A stretch of 64,000 nt of DNA from Tanypteryx hageni (GCA_028673005.1 CM054116.1:25149840-25213839), one strand, 5' to 3'. Numbered from the stretch's first letter, positions 24,044-35,679 are shown. Numbers and translations: made by a program. The notes: a model not told the origin generated them from the letters alone.

Positions 24044-24760
24044 CTAGTCGTTGGTGCTTGCATACTGCAAGCATTTCAACTCACATTAAATGAAAATTCA
24101 TTTTTGAGACAGAAATTTCAACATTACAAATAGTCTTTTGATTCTAAAGATTTCATTTCTGCAGCGATTTTCGTTTTTCCCACATGTAAGAATTATAGTA
24201 TAAAACAATCTCCAAATGTCGCAATTTAAAAAATGTACACTTTCTTCATTATAAGGTTCTAATGCTACACATTTTAGCCAAATTTTAAAGTTGTAGCACT
24301 TCTAGAAATAAAATAATATTTTTCTAATTATTTAAATTTAAATAATTTTTAACGGCCGCTGCAATACATATATGGTAAAATTGAAAAATTTATTTGAGCA
24401 AATTTACTATACTGTAAATAATTTGAAAATTTCAGCTTCCTAGCTCATCCCATAGTACCTAAACTGCTATCTATCTGTTTAAACTTGAAGAATTTTTAAC
24501 TGCCAAACAAATTAAAATATCAAAATTTGTATAATACCTATTTCGTTTTTTTAAGAATTCTACTTACAAAAAAAATTTCAACTCCGTAGCACATTCGGAA
24601 ATTTATAAATCTTGAAAATTTGTTTAAACAATTGCGAATTTTTATCGGCCGCATTGTTGAAAAAAATTTCGAATCTCCAGCACATCTGGAAACATTAGTA
24701 TCCTCCTGTTATATGTATGTTATATCCTCCTCCTCTGTAAGAGACGTCGATATATAATGA
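24044..24760 (-). mobile_element. Helitron-like family 1, copy C (both ends present)
   Basis: The minus-strand 5' end TCATTATATATCGACG (ending at 24760) is preceded by A. The 3' end carries the 7-bp hairpin, spacer and CTAG (24044-24047) followed by T. Insertion between A and T without target duplication is the Helitron rule. The 717-bp body is noncoding: no Rep or helicase motif is present, so it depended on an autonomous partner elsewhere. Confidence 0.75.
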
Positions 24761-25130
24761 TAACATATAACAGGAGGATACTAATGTTTAGGCACTTCCA
24801 GATAAGCTGGGGATTCGAAATTTTTTTCATAGGTAGGATTTTGTGCAAAACCGACTAGAAAAAACGGAAATCTTGAAAAAGTGCAACAATGCGGCCGCTA
24901 AAAATTCGCAATTGTTTAAACAAATTTTCAAGATTTATAAATTTCCGAATGCAGTTGAAATTTTTTTATAGGTAGAATTCCTAAAATAACGAAATAGGGA
25001 TTATACAAATTTCGATATTTTAATTTGTTTGACAGTTAAAAATTCTTAAAGTTTAAACAATTAGATAACTGTTTAGGTACTACGGGATGAGCTAGGAAGC
25101 TGAAATTTTCACATTTTTTACAAATTTTTG
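24761..25130 (+). mobile_element. Helitron-like family 1, copy D (inverted, truncated)
   Basis: Reads as the reverse complement of copy B, starting AACATATAACAGGAGGATAC and running through the GCGGCCGC and GGTACTACGGGATGAGCTAG blocks. It breaks off at 25130 beside a Harbinger-related exon. With copy B it forms a large inverted repeat around copy C. Confidence 0.75.
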
Positions 25131-25140
25131 CCCATTACAG

Positions 25141-25284
25141 TTATTTCTCACTTGTAGTCCCCATTTCATTTGCAATTTCGTTCCATGCTTTGTCAAGCAT
25201 GAAACGATTGTGGTGGTTAGGATCGTCCTGTTTCCACAAAAGCGATCGCGATGACACAGGATTTATTAATTTGTCAACTTCCAT
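25141..25284 (-). pseudogene. Exon encoding a MADF-type DNA-binding domain start (Harbinger partner protein)
   Basis: From ATG at 25284 the minus strand encodes MEVDKLINPVSSRSLLWKQD, then HHNRFMLDKAWNEIANEM. The pattern LI..V...LW.....H..R.....AW..IA fits the beginning of a MADF (Myb/SANT-like) domain, the type of DNA-binding protein that PIF/Harbinger elements often encode beside the transposase. The frame closes at 25141. A good donor, AA|GTGAGA, at about 25152 suggests this was exon 1, with the rest lost where Helitron copy D joins. The frame is only 47 codons, so the family call rests on a short match. Confidence 0.55.
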
Positions 25285-25569
25285 TCTAAAAGATATAAAC
25301 TGTTAAATATAAAATACTTATAAAAAATTAGATGTAATTATGCATTTTATACGTATTTCAAATATATTTCTACTTACCTGAAATGTTTAACTGGAGGCGT
25401 TCTTTCCTACAGTGCTTAACGTGTTTTCACCTTTACTGTTTGCGCGCGCGCGTCTCGACTATCAGCACTTACTAGCTGAGAAAACAAATTTAAATGTCAT
25501 CGCAGCTATCATCGCTTATCTCTCCTCGGTCAGCAGCTATGAGCGCCGCTTGAGTATGGACGCCCCCAT

Positions 25570-25945
25570 TTAAAACAATGTAATTTTATCTGCATTTTCA
25601 GGCGATGTTTCAATTGGCTTCCAAAGAATTCTGAACTTAGAAGTTATTATGCCAAAACGACATTCAACGCATCTTCTGTCTCTCGATAATCTCTGATTGA
25701 AGTATTCACATTCTTCAGTGAGATCAGCTCTAGGATATGGTTTTAATAAATTACTTATTAATGGATAGGCCTCATCTCCTACGAAAACATAGGGGAAAGA
25801 AGCATTAGATCCTGTTTGACACAATTACTCCACTTACAAACGACTTTAGGCGACAATTTCCCTAAAATGTTATCGAAAGTGGAGACAGACATCCTTAAAT
25901 ATTTCTGGAATTTTTTGGATGCTTCTTTAGTTCAGGAAAAAGGTG
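25570..25945 (-). pseudogene. PIF/Harbinger transposase, internally deleted
   Basis: The 3' frame (25570-25824) has SFPYVFVGDEAYPL, LLKPYPR, FNQRLSRDRRCVECRFGIIT and FRILWKPI, the C-terminal half of the HARBI1-like DDE nuclease. It includes the second catalytic Asp (GDE) and the final Glu (CVECRFG). Just upstream, at about 25940-25840 in another frame, KKFQKYLRMSVSTFDNILGK is the N-terminal domain. The middle of the protein, with the first catalytic Asp, is absent between them and the frames differ, so this copy is internally deleted and dead. It lies upstream of, and on the same strand as, the MADF-type exon, consistent with one decayed two-gene element. Confidence 0.8.
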
Positions 25946-25986
25946 GTGAAATTCGCCGAGAATATTCCTTTTTTCATTTATATATA

Positions 25987-26044
25987 CTAGTATGTTATGT
26001 TATATGTTATCTCCTCCTCTGTAAGAAACGTCTATATAGAACGA
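25987..26044 (-). mobile_element. 58-bp minimal Helitron-like unit (5' end joined to CTAG)
   Basis: On the minus strand: A, then TCGTTCTATATAGACG...TTACAGAGGAGG, a few ATAACATA words, then CTAG and T. It has both terminal signatures of family 1 but no body and no hairpin. Confidence 0.5.
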
Positions 26045-27435
26045 TGATTAATACCGTAATCGTCGTAGGCGAACTTTTTGGTAGGTTGGTTATAGCCTAA
26101 TGGGAAGGTTATATCTCAGCCGCTGTTTGGACTATTTTCGTTATCTATAATTTGTGATGTGGAAGTCTCCTGTTCTTTAACGATACTAAATGCAACCGGA
26201 AACGTGAAATATTTTTTTTTAAGGGGGGGTTTTTCGACACCCCTGCACTCCATAAGAAAAGCATTGGAATCAGTTTCGGACATGATACAAATGCATTTTA
26301 AAATTAGTTAAAATCAAGATACGAAGTCGGTACCTAAACGGTTGTGTTGGAAAAAGAAAGAAGTTCATTTTGGTTACTGTAAAATTCAATTACGTTGCGA
26401 ATTTCCCGGAATATTTGTTTTTAATACGAAAAAACGCGATTTTTAATTTTAAATAATGAGAATTGTCAGTTACCATGGCCACCTCATTTGAGCGAATGGT
26501 AATCTATATATTAATAGCGTAATAAAATGAGGTTTTTAAAGCGAAGATAACAACCACCTTAACGTGTGATGCATCAAATTAAACGTCTCAATCTGCAGAT
26601 TTGCAGAAAAATGATAAAATTGAAATCGGTCAAACCGTTGACGAGATATTGAGGTTTTGTGTGACCGGCTAAGCTCTGCTCGACGTAGTTGTAGTGGTTG
26701 ATTTAACTTTAACTTTAATTTGGCACTGGTAGCGGACATTAGAAGCTGTGGGAAATAATGTGGCGCTCCTAGCAGACGCTAGTAGAGGGAAATAAACCTT
26801 TTAGTCGCTGACCTTCATAGTTATGTGACAGAAGGCTAACCACCAAGACAATATTTAATCTAACCAACCAGTCGATTTATCGACGGGCAATTGCTAGTAT
26901 TGGGTGTACAGTATTACGTCATTTTGTTTGTTTACATGGATTTCGATCTTTTTTGAAGAATAAGTGTACCTTTCCCCTTTGAATTAAGGAACCATTTTAT
27001 TCGTTATTGTAGTATCGTTTAAAAAATTAATTAAATTCATTTCTGTAAGTCAAGCGAAAAACATTTTAAACAGTTATAATATTAAAATAGAGCCTCATGA
27101 CGATATTACGTCATTTTGTTTGTTTACATTTATTTTTGAAATGGGAGGGTTGCGAGACACGGTGACACAATAAAATAGTAAATAAAAAAATCCTAAGCTA
27201 AGCTGTCACTTCAGTAGCTGTCGAAACATCGGTGTCTAGTTTTTATTTTTTGGTTCGTGTTTACTGTGTGAGCGGCTTTTCTTTGTTTCTGCGTGTGGGT
27301 GTCTCCTTTTGACTTAGGTCCTGCGACGGTGTTTACCAGTAACCTGCAGCGTGAGTGTATTCTCTTCCTTTTTACGGTGAAGGAGTTTTTGTTTATTTAC
27401 TACATTATTGTTGATTTATGTCACAGGCTCTCTAG
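26045..27435 (+). mobile_element. Helitron-like family 2, copy 1
   Basis: Near the start, TACCGTAATCGTCG then GGCGAACTTTTTG matches the head of the next copy. An interior block AAATGCATTTTAAAATTAGT also has a counterpart in copy 2 near 28130. The end ACAGGCTCTCTAG|T (to 27435) is identical to the end of copy 2. The usual hairpin before the end is not obvious here, and the exact 5' boundary is uncertain: a TCTATATAG at 26031 overlaps the neighbouring unit. A direct duplication of ATTACGTCATTTTGTTTG occurs at about 26910 and 27105. No coding sequence. Confidence 0.55.
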
Positions 27436-28677
27436 TCTTATATTGTATTACCGTAATTGTCGGCGAACTTTTTGCCAGGTTTTTATTGGTTGACTGGCCA
27501 GCCAATCAGAGATCGGGACGTTATTGTTTATATACCTTGGTTACATTATATGTTACCTACATATATTTTATTACTGCTAAGCACCTTTCCAGAACTTTTA
27601 TTGTAGCAACAACTACAAACAAACTATTATTGTTGTTCGTAGCAACGAGTATAAACAAAGTACGTTTTATTTAATTCGAGCACATACGTACCAGTTGACG
27701 GGCACTTGGATTACAGAATGAGGACCGTCTTAGGAGCCAATGGGAAGTGCTACCAAAACGCACTGAGGCGGCGGAGGGGTTGGAGGGGTAATGTGGCGTC
27801 ACGTTTAGACGGTCCTCGTTTTCTAACGTTTAGTGTCGCGACCCTGATACGTACCGGAAGGCCGGAAGCAACAGGAAGCATCTCCATTAATACGAACGAT
27901 TTTCTACATTACTATTCGTAAGAACGTCTATATCTCGTATGTATTTTCTCTTGATTTTTCTTCGTAACTTCCTTACTGTTTCATTTTCGTAATACCCGTT
28001 TGTTGGTAATTTAACTCTTCTGACATTTCCGAATGGAACTGATTGTGAGTACTCATCAAAACGGCAAATAAATACTATCTCTTTAGAGTAGATGCCAACC
28101 AATGGGGATTGGTGTATGACTTTTCATATTTGCATTTTAAAATTCATTAGAATAGAGATAGCTTGAATAGAATAGAACAAACTTGGAATTTGAAAAATTC
28201 CACAGCTCCTCCATATAGTTCAAAATATGTTTTAAACACTAGCATTTTGTCTGTTGAAGAGAAATTATGGATTAAGTTAAGACGAGTTCCTCTTTAATTT
28301 ATTTAATGGTAAGTAATTAACACTTTCCTTAAAAAGTTTATATATTTATTCCTTTAAGATTTATTTCAAAAGATTTTAGTAATTGAACACATTATAAATT
28401 GTTTTGCTGATTTTTAATTACACAGTTTTAGCTATCAATAAAATTCAAGTGTTTAAAAATTCAAATCGAAACTACTTCTCGATAGGAAAGACAGCTAATA
28501 ATAAGATAATAAGATAGTGACAGATAATGTTGTTTAGCGGGAAATCCTTTTCGTAATGTACGATTTCAAAGGTTTTGCTGGTATTAATAACATTTGAAAG
28601 CAAATGACAAACAATAATTTTTTTTAATGGCCAAATGGAAAGTGTTGTACATGCAAAGCATGTAACAGGCTCTCTAG
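27436..28677 (+). mobile_element. Helitron-like family 2, copy 2 with canonical 3' end
   Basis: The 5' end TCTTATATTGTATTACCG follows the CTAG of copy 1 directly, a head-to-tail arrangement. The 3' end is a textbook Helitron terminus: stem TACATGC (28648-28654), loop AAA, stem GCATGTA (28658-28664), nine bases, CTAG (28674-28677), then T. The 1242-bp body is noncoding. A 71-codon frame at 27706 has no recognisable domain. Confidence 0.75.
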
Positions 28678-30119
28678 TATGAGAATATATAATTGTCTTC
28701 TGGAGTCGAACTTAGGATATGTAAATGAAATAGTTTTCCCGGGATCTCCTGGTTATCAGAAACAAAACGACCTTTACAGCATTTCTCTATGACAAGCTAT
28801 TCAAGAGATAAAAAGGGGAACGGACAGACGGACGGTCAGACAGACAGACGGACGGACATACATTAAAATAAATAAAATAAAGTAATTTTAAAAATATAAA
28901 CTCTTCAAATACACTAAAAAGTGTAAAATAAATTTATGCGTACACCTCAACAAATCGATTGGTTAGTTTATCTCCAAAATTTGTAATCTGGGAGAACCTT
29001 TTTAACAACCATAAAGGATTTCGGTTCTGGAAACACGAACCTGATCATTGAATAAATCGGCGATAGCCATTATTAAGGAGCATTTGGAACGACTTATGAA
29101 ACAAACTCAAGAATATTTTCATGGAATGGACAATTCAAACGACTAGGTGTGCAATTCAATTGAAGTAAGTCTGCCAATCCCACATCTAACAATAGTGAGG
29201 AGGAGAGCCTCTTGGATATTACTTCTGGCGGCGAAATAAGAGTCAAATTCTAAAAACTGCCTTTAGCTCGTTTCAACTAGTGAGTATGGGGAACTGTCGA
29301 AAAAGGCTCTAAAATATTATTGCCTTTTCCTACAGCATATCTGTGTGAAACTAGATTTTCATTCTTAACTTCAATCAAGAATAAATGTGCACCGTCAAAG
29401 ATTGCATGTTGAGGCCGATTTGAGACTGAAGCTACTTTCAGTCGCCCCTGAAATTGAAACTTTGTGTCGTGAAGAGCAGACACATCATCACATTAATTTT
29501 ACATGTCGACTTGTTCATTTTTAAATAAATAGATTCTTTTGTGCAACAATTATATACTATTAACTTGACTGATTTGGTTCATAGGAGTATGCAATTAATA
29601 AAGTTTGAAAAACTCTGATCTAAAAGACAGAAAACGTTATTCGTGACTTATTTAAAAATCCTCTTTCCTCCTCTCTTCTGCTTCGAGGAAAAGCTATACG
29701 ATTCTACAGTACATATTAGCTTTAAATTTGGAGTAGATGTAATATGTCTAGTATCCAAATTGGAATATTTATTCTAACACATACATAAATATTACGTTTT
29801 AGGCTGATATTATTTAAACTTTCATGCCACGTCAGTAAAAATATGGGTACAAGATAAGAGCATTTTATGCAAACCACCTTTTTATGCAAATGAAATTATG
29901 AGGTCGGATTTTTGGGAAAATCCTCATGATCATATTGCTATAAACTTGATTTTGCGAAATATATATTTCATAATTTTTGGCGAAAAAACTTGAATCCCTT
30001 TATTCAGTAGGAAAGAAAGATGATTACATGGAATCGAAACAATCGTTTGCATTGAAAAGGGATCCATTTGGAAATCCGGGAGCAACGGGGAAAAGTAAGA
30101 GAATTGGCCCTATTGATAC
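28678..30119. other. AT-rich spacer with a short GACG/CAGA run
   Basis: A GACAGACGGACGG-type microsatellite sits at about 28823-28858. Otherwise nothing recognised; the 68-codon minus-strand frame near 29300 has no domain. Confidence 0.4.
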
Positions 30120-31300
30120 GATACGCAAGGGAAAGAGGGGGGAAGGGAAAGAAGGGGGAAAAGGAATGGGGTGAAAGGGACTGGGGAAAAGGAAGAGGAA
30201 GAGAGCGGGAGGGGAGCTAGAGATTGGGAAAAGTGAAGAGTGAGATGCCGCCGATGGAGAAAGGAAAGGAACAAAAGAGGAAGGATGTAATAAGGTAGAG
30301 CAACGGAGTAAGAAATGCAGAAAATAGTCGTTTAAAATAAATATTACAATAGAGTAAGTTCAAAGATCACTCTCAAAACGGTTGATGTTGAGAAATGCCA
30401 GTCTAATTGTAAGGTGACGAAATTACTTCAATTTATACATTTAATAAAATATTGTGAAAATAATGACCTAAGGTTTATTTAGCAAAAAGGAACAATATTA
30501 CGTCATTAAGTGGAACAAAAATCGAAGGAAAGGATCTCCTGAGCCAACGCGTTTCTTCTTTCGGGCAGATTTTGCAGATCCGATATTTTTTATTTGACCA
30601 GTAATTACACTAAGTGACTGTAACGTTTTATTTTATTTATAAAATGTTTTATGTTATGAAAACATTAAGTATATAGATTATCAAAAAGAAAGAAAAACAG
30701 AAGTACCTTCTGCATCAAATATGTTTTAAATATACCATGGAAAAGAATTTATTTTCCATAGACATTTCTTATTTCGATTTGTAAGGATTTTGCAATGCGT
30801 TTCGTATCCAATAAATCTTTGGAAAGCTTTTAAACGATATATTTGGTAATTATTATTATTTTTTAGATGAAGCGAAATTTAAATTATAAGTAAATCGTTA
30901 CGCAACGAAAGTTGACTACATAATTACGAAGCATTATAGAGGAAAAGGTTATATGGGGAGCAGCTTGATGACGAATGTATTCCGTCCGGATCGCTTTGAA
31001 TGGAGATTGGAGGAAGTGGAGAGCCGTGGTGGGAGGAACGTTGCGTTGGGGAGGAAAGGGAGAGAGGGAATGAGAGGGGGGGAGTGAAGCGATGGAGTGG
31101 AGGGTAGTAGAACGGGTGCGTAAAGTGGAGTGCGGTGATAGGGTGCGAAGGAGGAGGAGGATGCGAGAGGGGGGTAGAAGAATATGGTCGGATGGAGTGG
31201 AGAGATAAGTGGAGTGAGAGGGTCGAAGTGTGGAGGAGAGGGGGGAGATGGAGGAAAGGAGGAAGTGGCGAAGAGAGGAAGAGAATGTGGGACGACAGGC
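30120..31300. repeat. Polypurine islands
   Basis: The plus strand is G/A-rich at about 30120-30260 and 30990-31300, separated by AT-rich spacer. The 154- and 131-codon minus-strand frames over 30884-31348 are serine/leucine/proline-rich and overlap each other in different frames, which marks them as compositional artefacts. Confidence 0.65.
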
Positions 31301-32029
31301 GTGGTAGAAAAAGACGCATGAAAACCTATTCGGACAGATGAGCAACAATATAATCTCGCGAACAGACCAAATAAATCGATATTTTAATCAGTAGATTATT
31401 TATAGCGGGTAAGTCGATATCTCACTCAGATACCCTAAATTTCCTTCTAGCCTTCATGTGCCCATTCATCTTCAAAACCTTTCTCATCCCCTATTCTGCT
31501 TGCACGCGTTCCGAAAACCCCTGTAGATCTACCATAACAAATTAACTTCTATGTTCATGATAGTCTTATTAAAAGTTACTCTATCTCTCGTTAAAGTCTC
31601 CAAACATTTTTTGGCATATTGGCCAAATTTTCTTCTATCTTTTTAACACGATGTCAAATGACGTTGAAAATCTGATTTGTCGGCAGGATATGCTTACATC
31701 TAATGGAGAATAGTCTCTAATATTCCGCGTTCTGAGTAATATCTGGCATTAGCGCAGAAATGGGAAGAGGGGATCTTTTAGAGGGATCGCGATTGGAGGC
31801 GGAGGAAGAGCGGAAGGAGACATCGACGAAAGAAGAGGGAAAAAGGGAAACGAAAGAAGAGGCACAGAATGAGATATATGTATATGCTTGTATTTTTTTG
31901 ACATTTTTTACTATTCCCTTCAAATTCCTCTCCATATCCGAATGCGCAGAGCCCCGAGTCTTTCCCTCGCGGAACACAATGCATAAGCCGTCGAATTAAA
32001 GGACGAATTTTAGCGAAACTGCCCCGAAA
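31301..32029. other. Spacer with a minor purine patch
   Basis: A G/A-rich patch lies at about 31760-31870. No gene recognised. Confidence 0.4.
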
Positions 32030-32712
32030 TTGAAATCGGAGGGAGGGGTGGGGGATGTGGGCGGGTGAGTTTGGGAGCGTGGGATGGAGGGAGGGAGCGG
32101 GGCAGCATACGTGCGACTGGAAGAGGGAGAGAGAGAACGCATCGAAGGGGCCGTCGGGAGGGGGAGGAGGAATAGAGGGAGGGAGGAAAACGAGCGGGAA
32201 AGAGGGAGCGGTGGGATGAGAGTACCTTCCGGGCGTTTCAGACTGGAATTGGCGATGTGGGACGGTGGGTAGGAAATTCATTTCATTCCATGTCGACTCC
32301 CAGATAGAAGGAAGGAAGGAAGGGGTGGGGAGGACGGTGCGGTCGGAGGGGAATGGGAGGGGGGGGAGAGAAGAATGGGAGAAGTCGGAGGGAGGAAGAA
32401 GGGATCTTCCTGATCGGTAGCCAAGATGAGCGCTGCTACTCCTTCGGTCCAACCGCTAGACGCGCACTCTTAACCGCCGAAATTAAAATATATAACCGAG
32501 CGACGTGAGCTCACGCACCGGTCCTCCGGAAACTACACGAAGAAGAGTTACAGACGCGCTTAATCGTCCTCTCTCGGATCCACTAAGCTACCCGGAGGTT
32601 TTCGGAGCGTTGAGGGAGGGGAGGGGGGCGGAATGGGGGTGTGGCGGCGGTGGTAGGAGGCAGAGCCGGGGAGTGGCGTTATCCAAATCTGTAATATTAG
32701 TCCCCCGAGAGG

Positions 32713-32746
<34 letters not shown>

Positions 32747-33430
32747 AAGAGGAGCACAACCCATCAAAAGCCTCTTCCCTTTTTCGATCCCTCCTTCGCC
32801 CGATCCTCTCTCCCTCCTCCTATCTCCGCTCCGTCCCCATCCCAACAAGCTCCCTCCTTTTCTTCGGAATAGCTGAAATTGAAATCCAACGGCTTTGAAG
32901 GGTAATTTTGAACTAACCCGATTCTTAGCGGTCCTTGCGCCAAGGAATAAAATGGCGATAAAAATGGGAGACTCGGGAAGGGAAAGGGAGTGGAGAAAGG
33001 AGAAGGGGAAAGGGGTTTAGGAGTGGGTGATCGAAGGAATCGGGGGGAGGGGGGTGGGGAAGAAGAAGGATCGAGGGGGGAGAGGGAGGGAGCGTGCGGA
33101 ATGAGTGGAGAGCGAAGGAGGAGTGGGAGGAAGGGCAAAGGACGCGAAGAAGCGTGTGCGAAGAAGGGAGAAGGGGGAGGAGGCGGTGGAACGGGGCTGA
33201 GGGATGTTTTATATCACTCTTCACCCCTTCTCCCTTTCTCTCCCTTATCCCTATTCCTATTGGACTCTTGAGAATAGGGCCGTGCTCGCAGTGGAGTCAG
33301 CCGTATTATAATCCGAGATGGTGTTGCGTGGCGCGGCGGCGGAGGGGGTGGAGGGGGCATGGGAGGAGAACGTGCGAGGGGGGCGTGCGAGGGGGGGTGG
33401 GATGGGTGGGCGTGTAGGGGAGGCGTTAAG
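32030..33430. repeat. Cluster of polypurine/polypyrimidine islands with (GA)n
   Basis: G/A-rich at about 32030-32410, 32600-32755 (with a clean GAGAGA run at 32704-32738), 32950-33210 and 33330-33420; C/T-rich at about 32765-32860 and 33215-33250. Between the blocks, 32440-32590 is a GC-richer non-repetitive stretch. Many mutually overlapping frames of 60-220 codons exist here on both strands; none has a domain. Confidence 0.7.
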
Positions 33431-33883
33431 AGACTTGAGCAAGGATGGAACTTGCCTTTTTGGCCAATAATGGAAGAGGTGCGAAAAGGAGTAGTGGGCT
33501 CTTATCAAACGAATCGGAAATCGCACTGGGAGCTTATTTTGAATCCCGGCGACGTCCTGCTTATGCCACCGTTTTTATTATTGAAAGGCAAGGGTGATTA
33601 ATTTTAATTGAATAGTTATGTACATTTGAACTGGTATTGCTAGTATCGAAATTTTATGATCGCTCATATAAGAAGGTACATAGCATAACTGACGAATGTA
33701 GGCGCATCATTCAAAGAAAAAATATTCCATTAAATTGTGTTGGATTTCGGGTATTTTCATTACATTAAATAATAATCATACTATTCATATCGTGCCAATA
33801 GAAAATATTTAATGAAAACTATCAAAAATATGTCGTCAACGGGCTAAGAGCATCTAAACGTTTCACAAACATTTCTAATGGCC
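33431..33883. other. AT-rich spacer
   Basis: Nothing recognised. Confidence 0.4.
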
Positions 33884-33895
33884 TTTTTGTATTAA

Positions 33896-33993
33896 TGTTG
33901 GGAATAATTTTTTTTTGAAACGAGAAAAAATATTCCCAACATTACAGCTTATGCCTGTGTGCATAGGATCTTCGGATCGGTTTAATCCATCAA
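33896..33993 (-). mobile_element. Short SINE copy lacking the tRNA-like part, 12-bp target duplication
   Basis: TTTTTGTATTAA flanks it exactly (33884-33895 and 33994-34005). On the minus strand it contains GATCCGAAGATCCTATGC and AGGCATAAGCTGTAA, then TTTTTTCTCGTTTCAAAA, matching the two outer parts of the SINE at 14790-14990 but without the roughly 95 bp that hold the A- and B-boxes. The segment TGTTGGGAATA and the end TTATTCCCAACA form an inverted repeat. Confidence 0.75.
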
Positions 33994-34005
33994 TTTTTGT
34001 ATTAA

Positions 34006-35679
34006 AATGAAAAAATTAATACCTATTAATAATAAAAATGAATACGAAACTCCTTTTTATATAGTCGAGGAGAATATTGGAAATACACGTAATATTTTCA
34101 ATTATAACAATGTTCGGAGGAAATATTTTTATATTTATATTTGAACATTATTTTTGTTATAATTCTTTAAGAGTGAATTGTTTCTTGAAAATTCAGCATC
34201 CTCGCGGTGCACCTTGTGCTTTAAGTTATTCCAAACGGCCTTTATCGATTTCTGAAAATATGTTAGCGTCGAGATGAATCGTGTGTTCGCAAAAGCCCGA
34301 TATATTCGCGGATGGCTACTAAAGCAAAAGAAAATATCGAAGGCTCTCTTCCTAGCCATTATCAGTATTCGATATCTGCTGGTTGTCATCGCTTTTCGCT
34401 TCCAATCTGTCGAATTTATTCCCTCTCCCAGGCCCCTCCTCCTGTCTCTTTCGCGTCCGTCACATCCACCAACACTGCGCTCCATCAATTTCCTTCCATC
34501 CTTTCTTTTCTTCTCTCCAACTCTCTGCTTCACCTTTGCGTGGGACCGTTTGTTCATTTTTTGTTTTCCTTCTGAGATTCGTTAATTATTATGTTTATTA
34601 ATATAATTTTTCATGATTTTCGTCGTGTGCGTCATCTAAGTTTCATTTGATTTTGATCATATCGTCATCACATTGAACACCGTGTAATTTTATCGCCAAA
34701 GAAACCAAGCTAACATAATGCCTTTTCCATATAGCGTATCACCATGCAATTATATTTTTTCACAATATTCGACATGCCCTTGATATTTTTTGCCGTATCT
34801 GATATTCGGTTTTGAGTTCAAAATACCCATCGTTTGAGAACAAGTTACGAACCTAAATTTAGGTGAATAACGATATTATGACGATGGCCTTTTATTCATA
34901 AATTTCCTGAACAAAAAGTGAGCTAAATTTGATTTATTTCAAATATATTACAGGCTAAAATCTGTTCAAAAACGGAATCCACTATTTGATGGCAGTAATG
35001 ATGCATATTTTATAAAATTTGCATTAGTGCGTTTTGAAGTGTTGATTTATGTAATTGTATTGATGCCGAACTTCATTTTAGAAGTAATCACTGCTCAGGT
35101 CTATCATAAATAATTCTCATCCTTGAAGGTAGTATTAAAATGTAGATCAATGAAAGCGAAGTATATTCAAGAGAGATTAATAAAGTAAACCTGTGCGTAG
35201 TGTTGGAAAGAGTTAATGGTATGCTCGAAATAAAAACATGATAGGCCATAGGATTTAATCGCTATTTATGATTTCTCGATTAATAGAGTCCTCAGTAAAT
35301 TGAAGTTTTTTATATTTAGTGTATTTAGTTTTTACTGATAGTATAAATAATATTTGTGCTATGTTATTAAGAATGAGATAAAATTTGAACTTAATATGAA
35401 CAAAAAGAAAAACAAAAATGTTGAGCGAGAACATACATAAAAGTATTTGTACGAACTTTCTTCAAAATATAAAGTCATAGGAACAGTGGAGAAGAAAAGA
35501 TACAATCGGTATAACAGCATCCACTTATATCATTAATAAGTTTAGGGTCCATTTTGTGGAATTTACTCTTGACACAAATGAAATAAAACTATGTATTCTC
35601 CACGGAATGTTTAACATAACATGACCGGTTTCGCCACGATCGTAGCATCCTCGGGTGAAAAGGTGTATCCAAGAGTTCA
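34006..35679. other. AT-rich spacer
   Basis: Includes a modest C/T-rich patch at about 34425-34545, whose overlapping open frames are artefacts. No gene recognised. Confidence 0.4.

Noticed and set aside
23209..24760. Simple TIR transposon interpretation of the 23-25 kb repeats
   Set aside because: Copies A and E end at CTAG|T with a subterminal hairpin and no left inverted repeat or target duplication, which fits Helitron ends better; kept as an alternative in the findings.
31778..32452. 224-codon minus-strand open frame, one of the longest in the window
   Set aside because: Composition is serine/proline/phenylalanine from C/T-rich sequence; neighbouring frames are equally open and no motif is present.
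32485..32590. TATATAA at 32489 with GC-rich sequence downstream, a possible promoter
   Set aside because: TATA-like words are common in AT-rich DNA, and no initiator, exon or gene could be tied to it.
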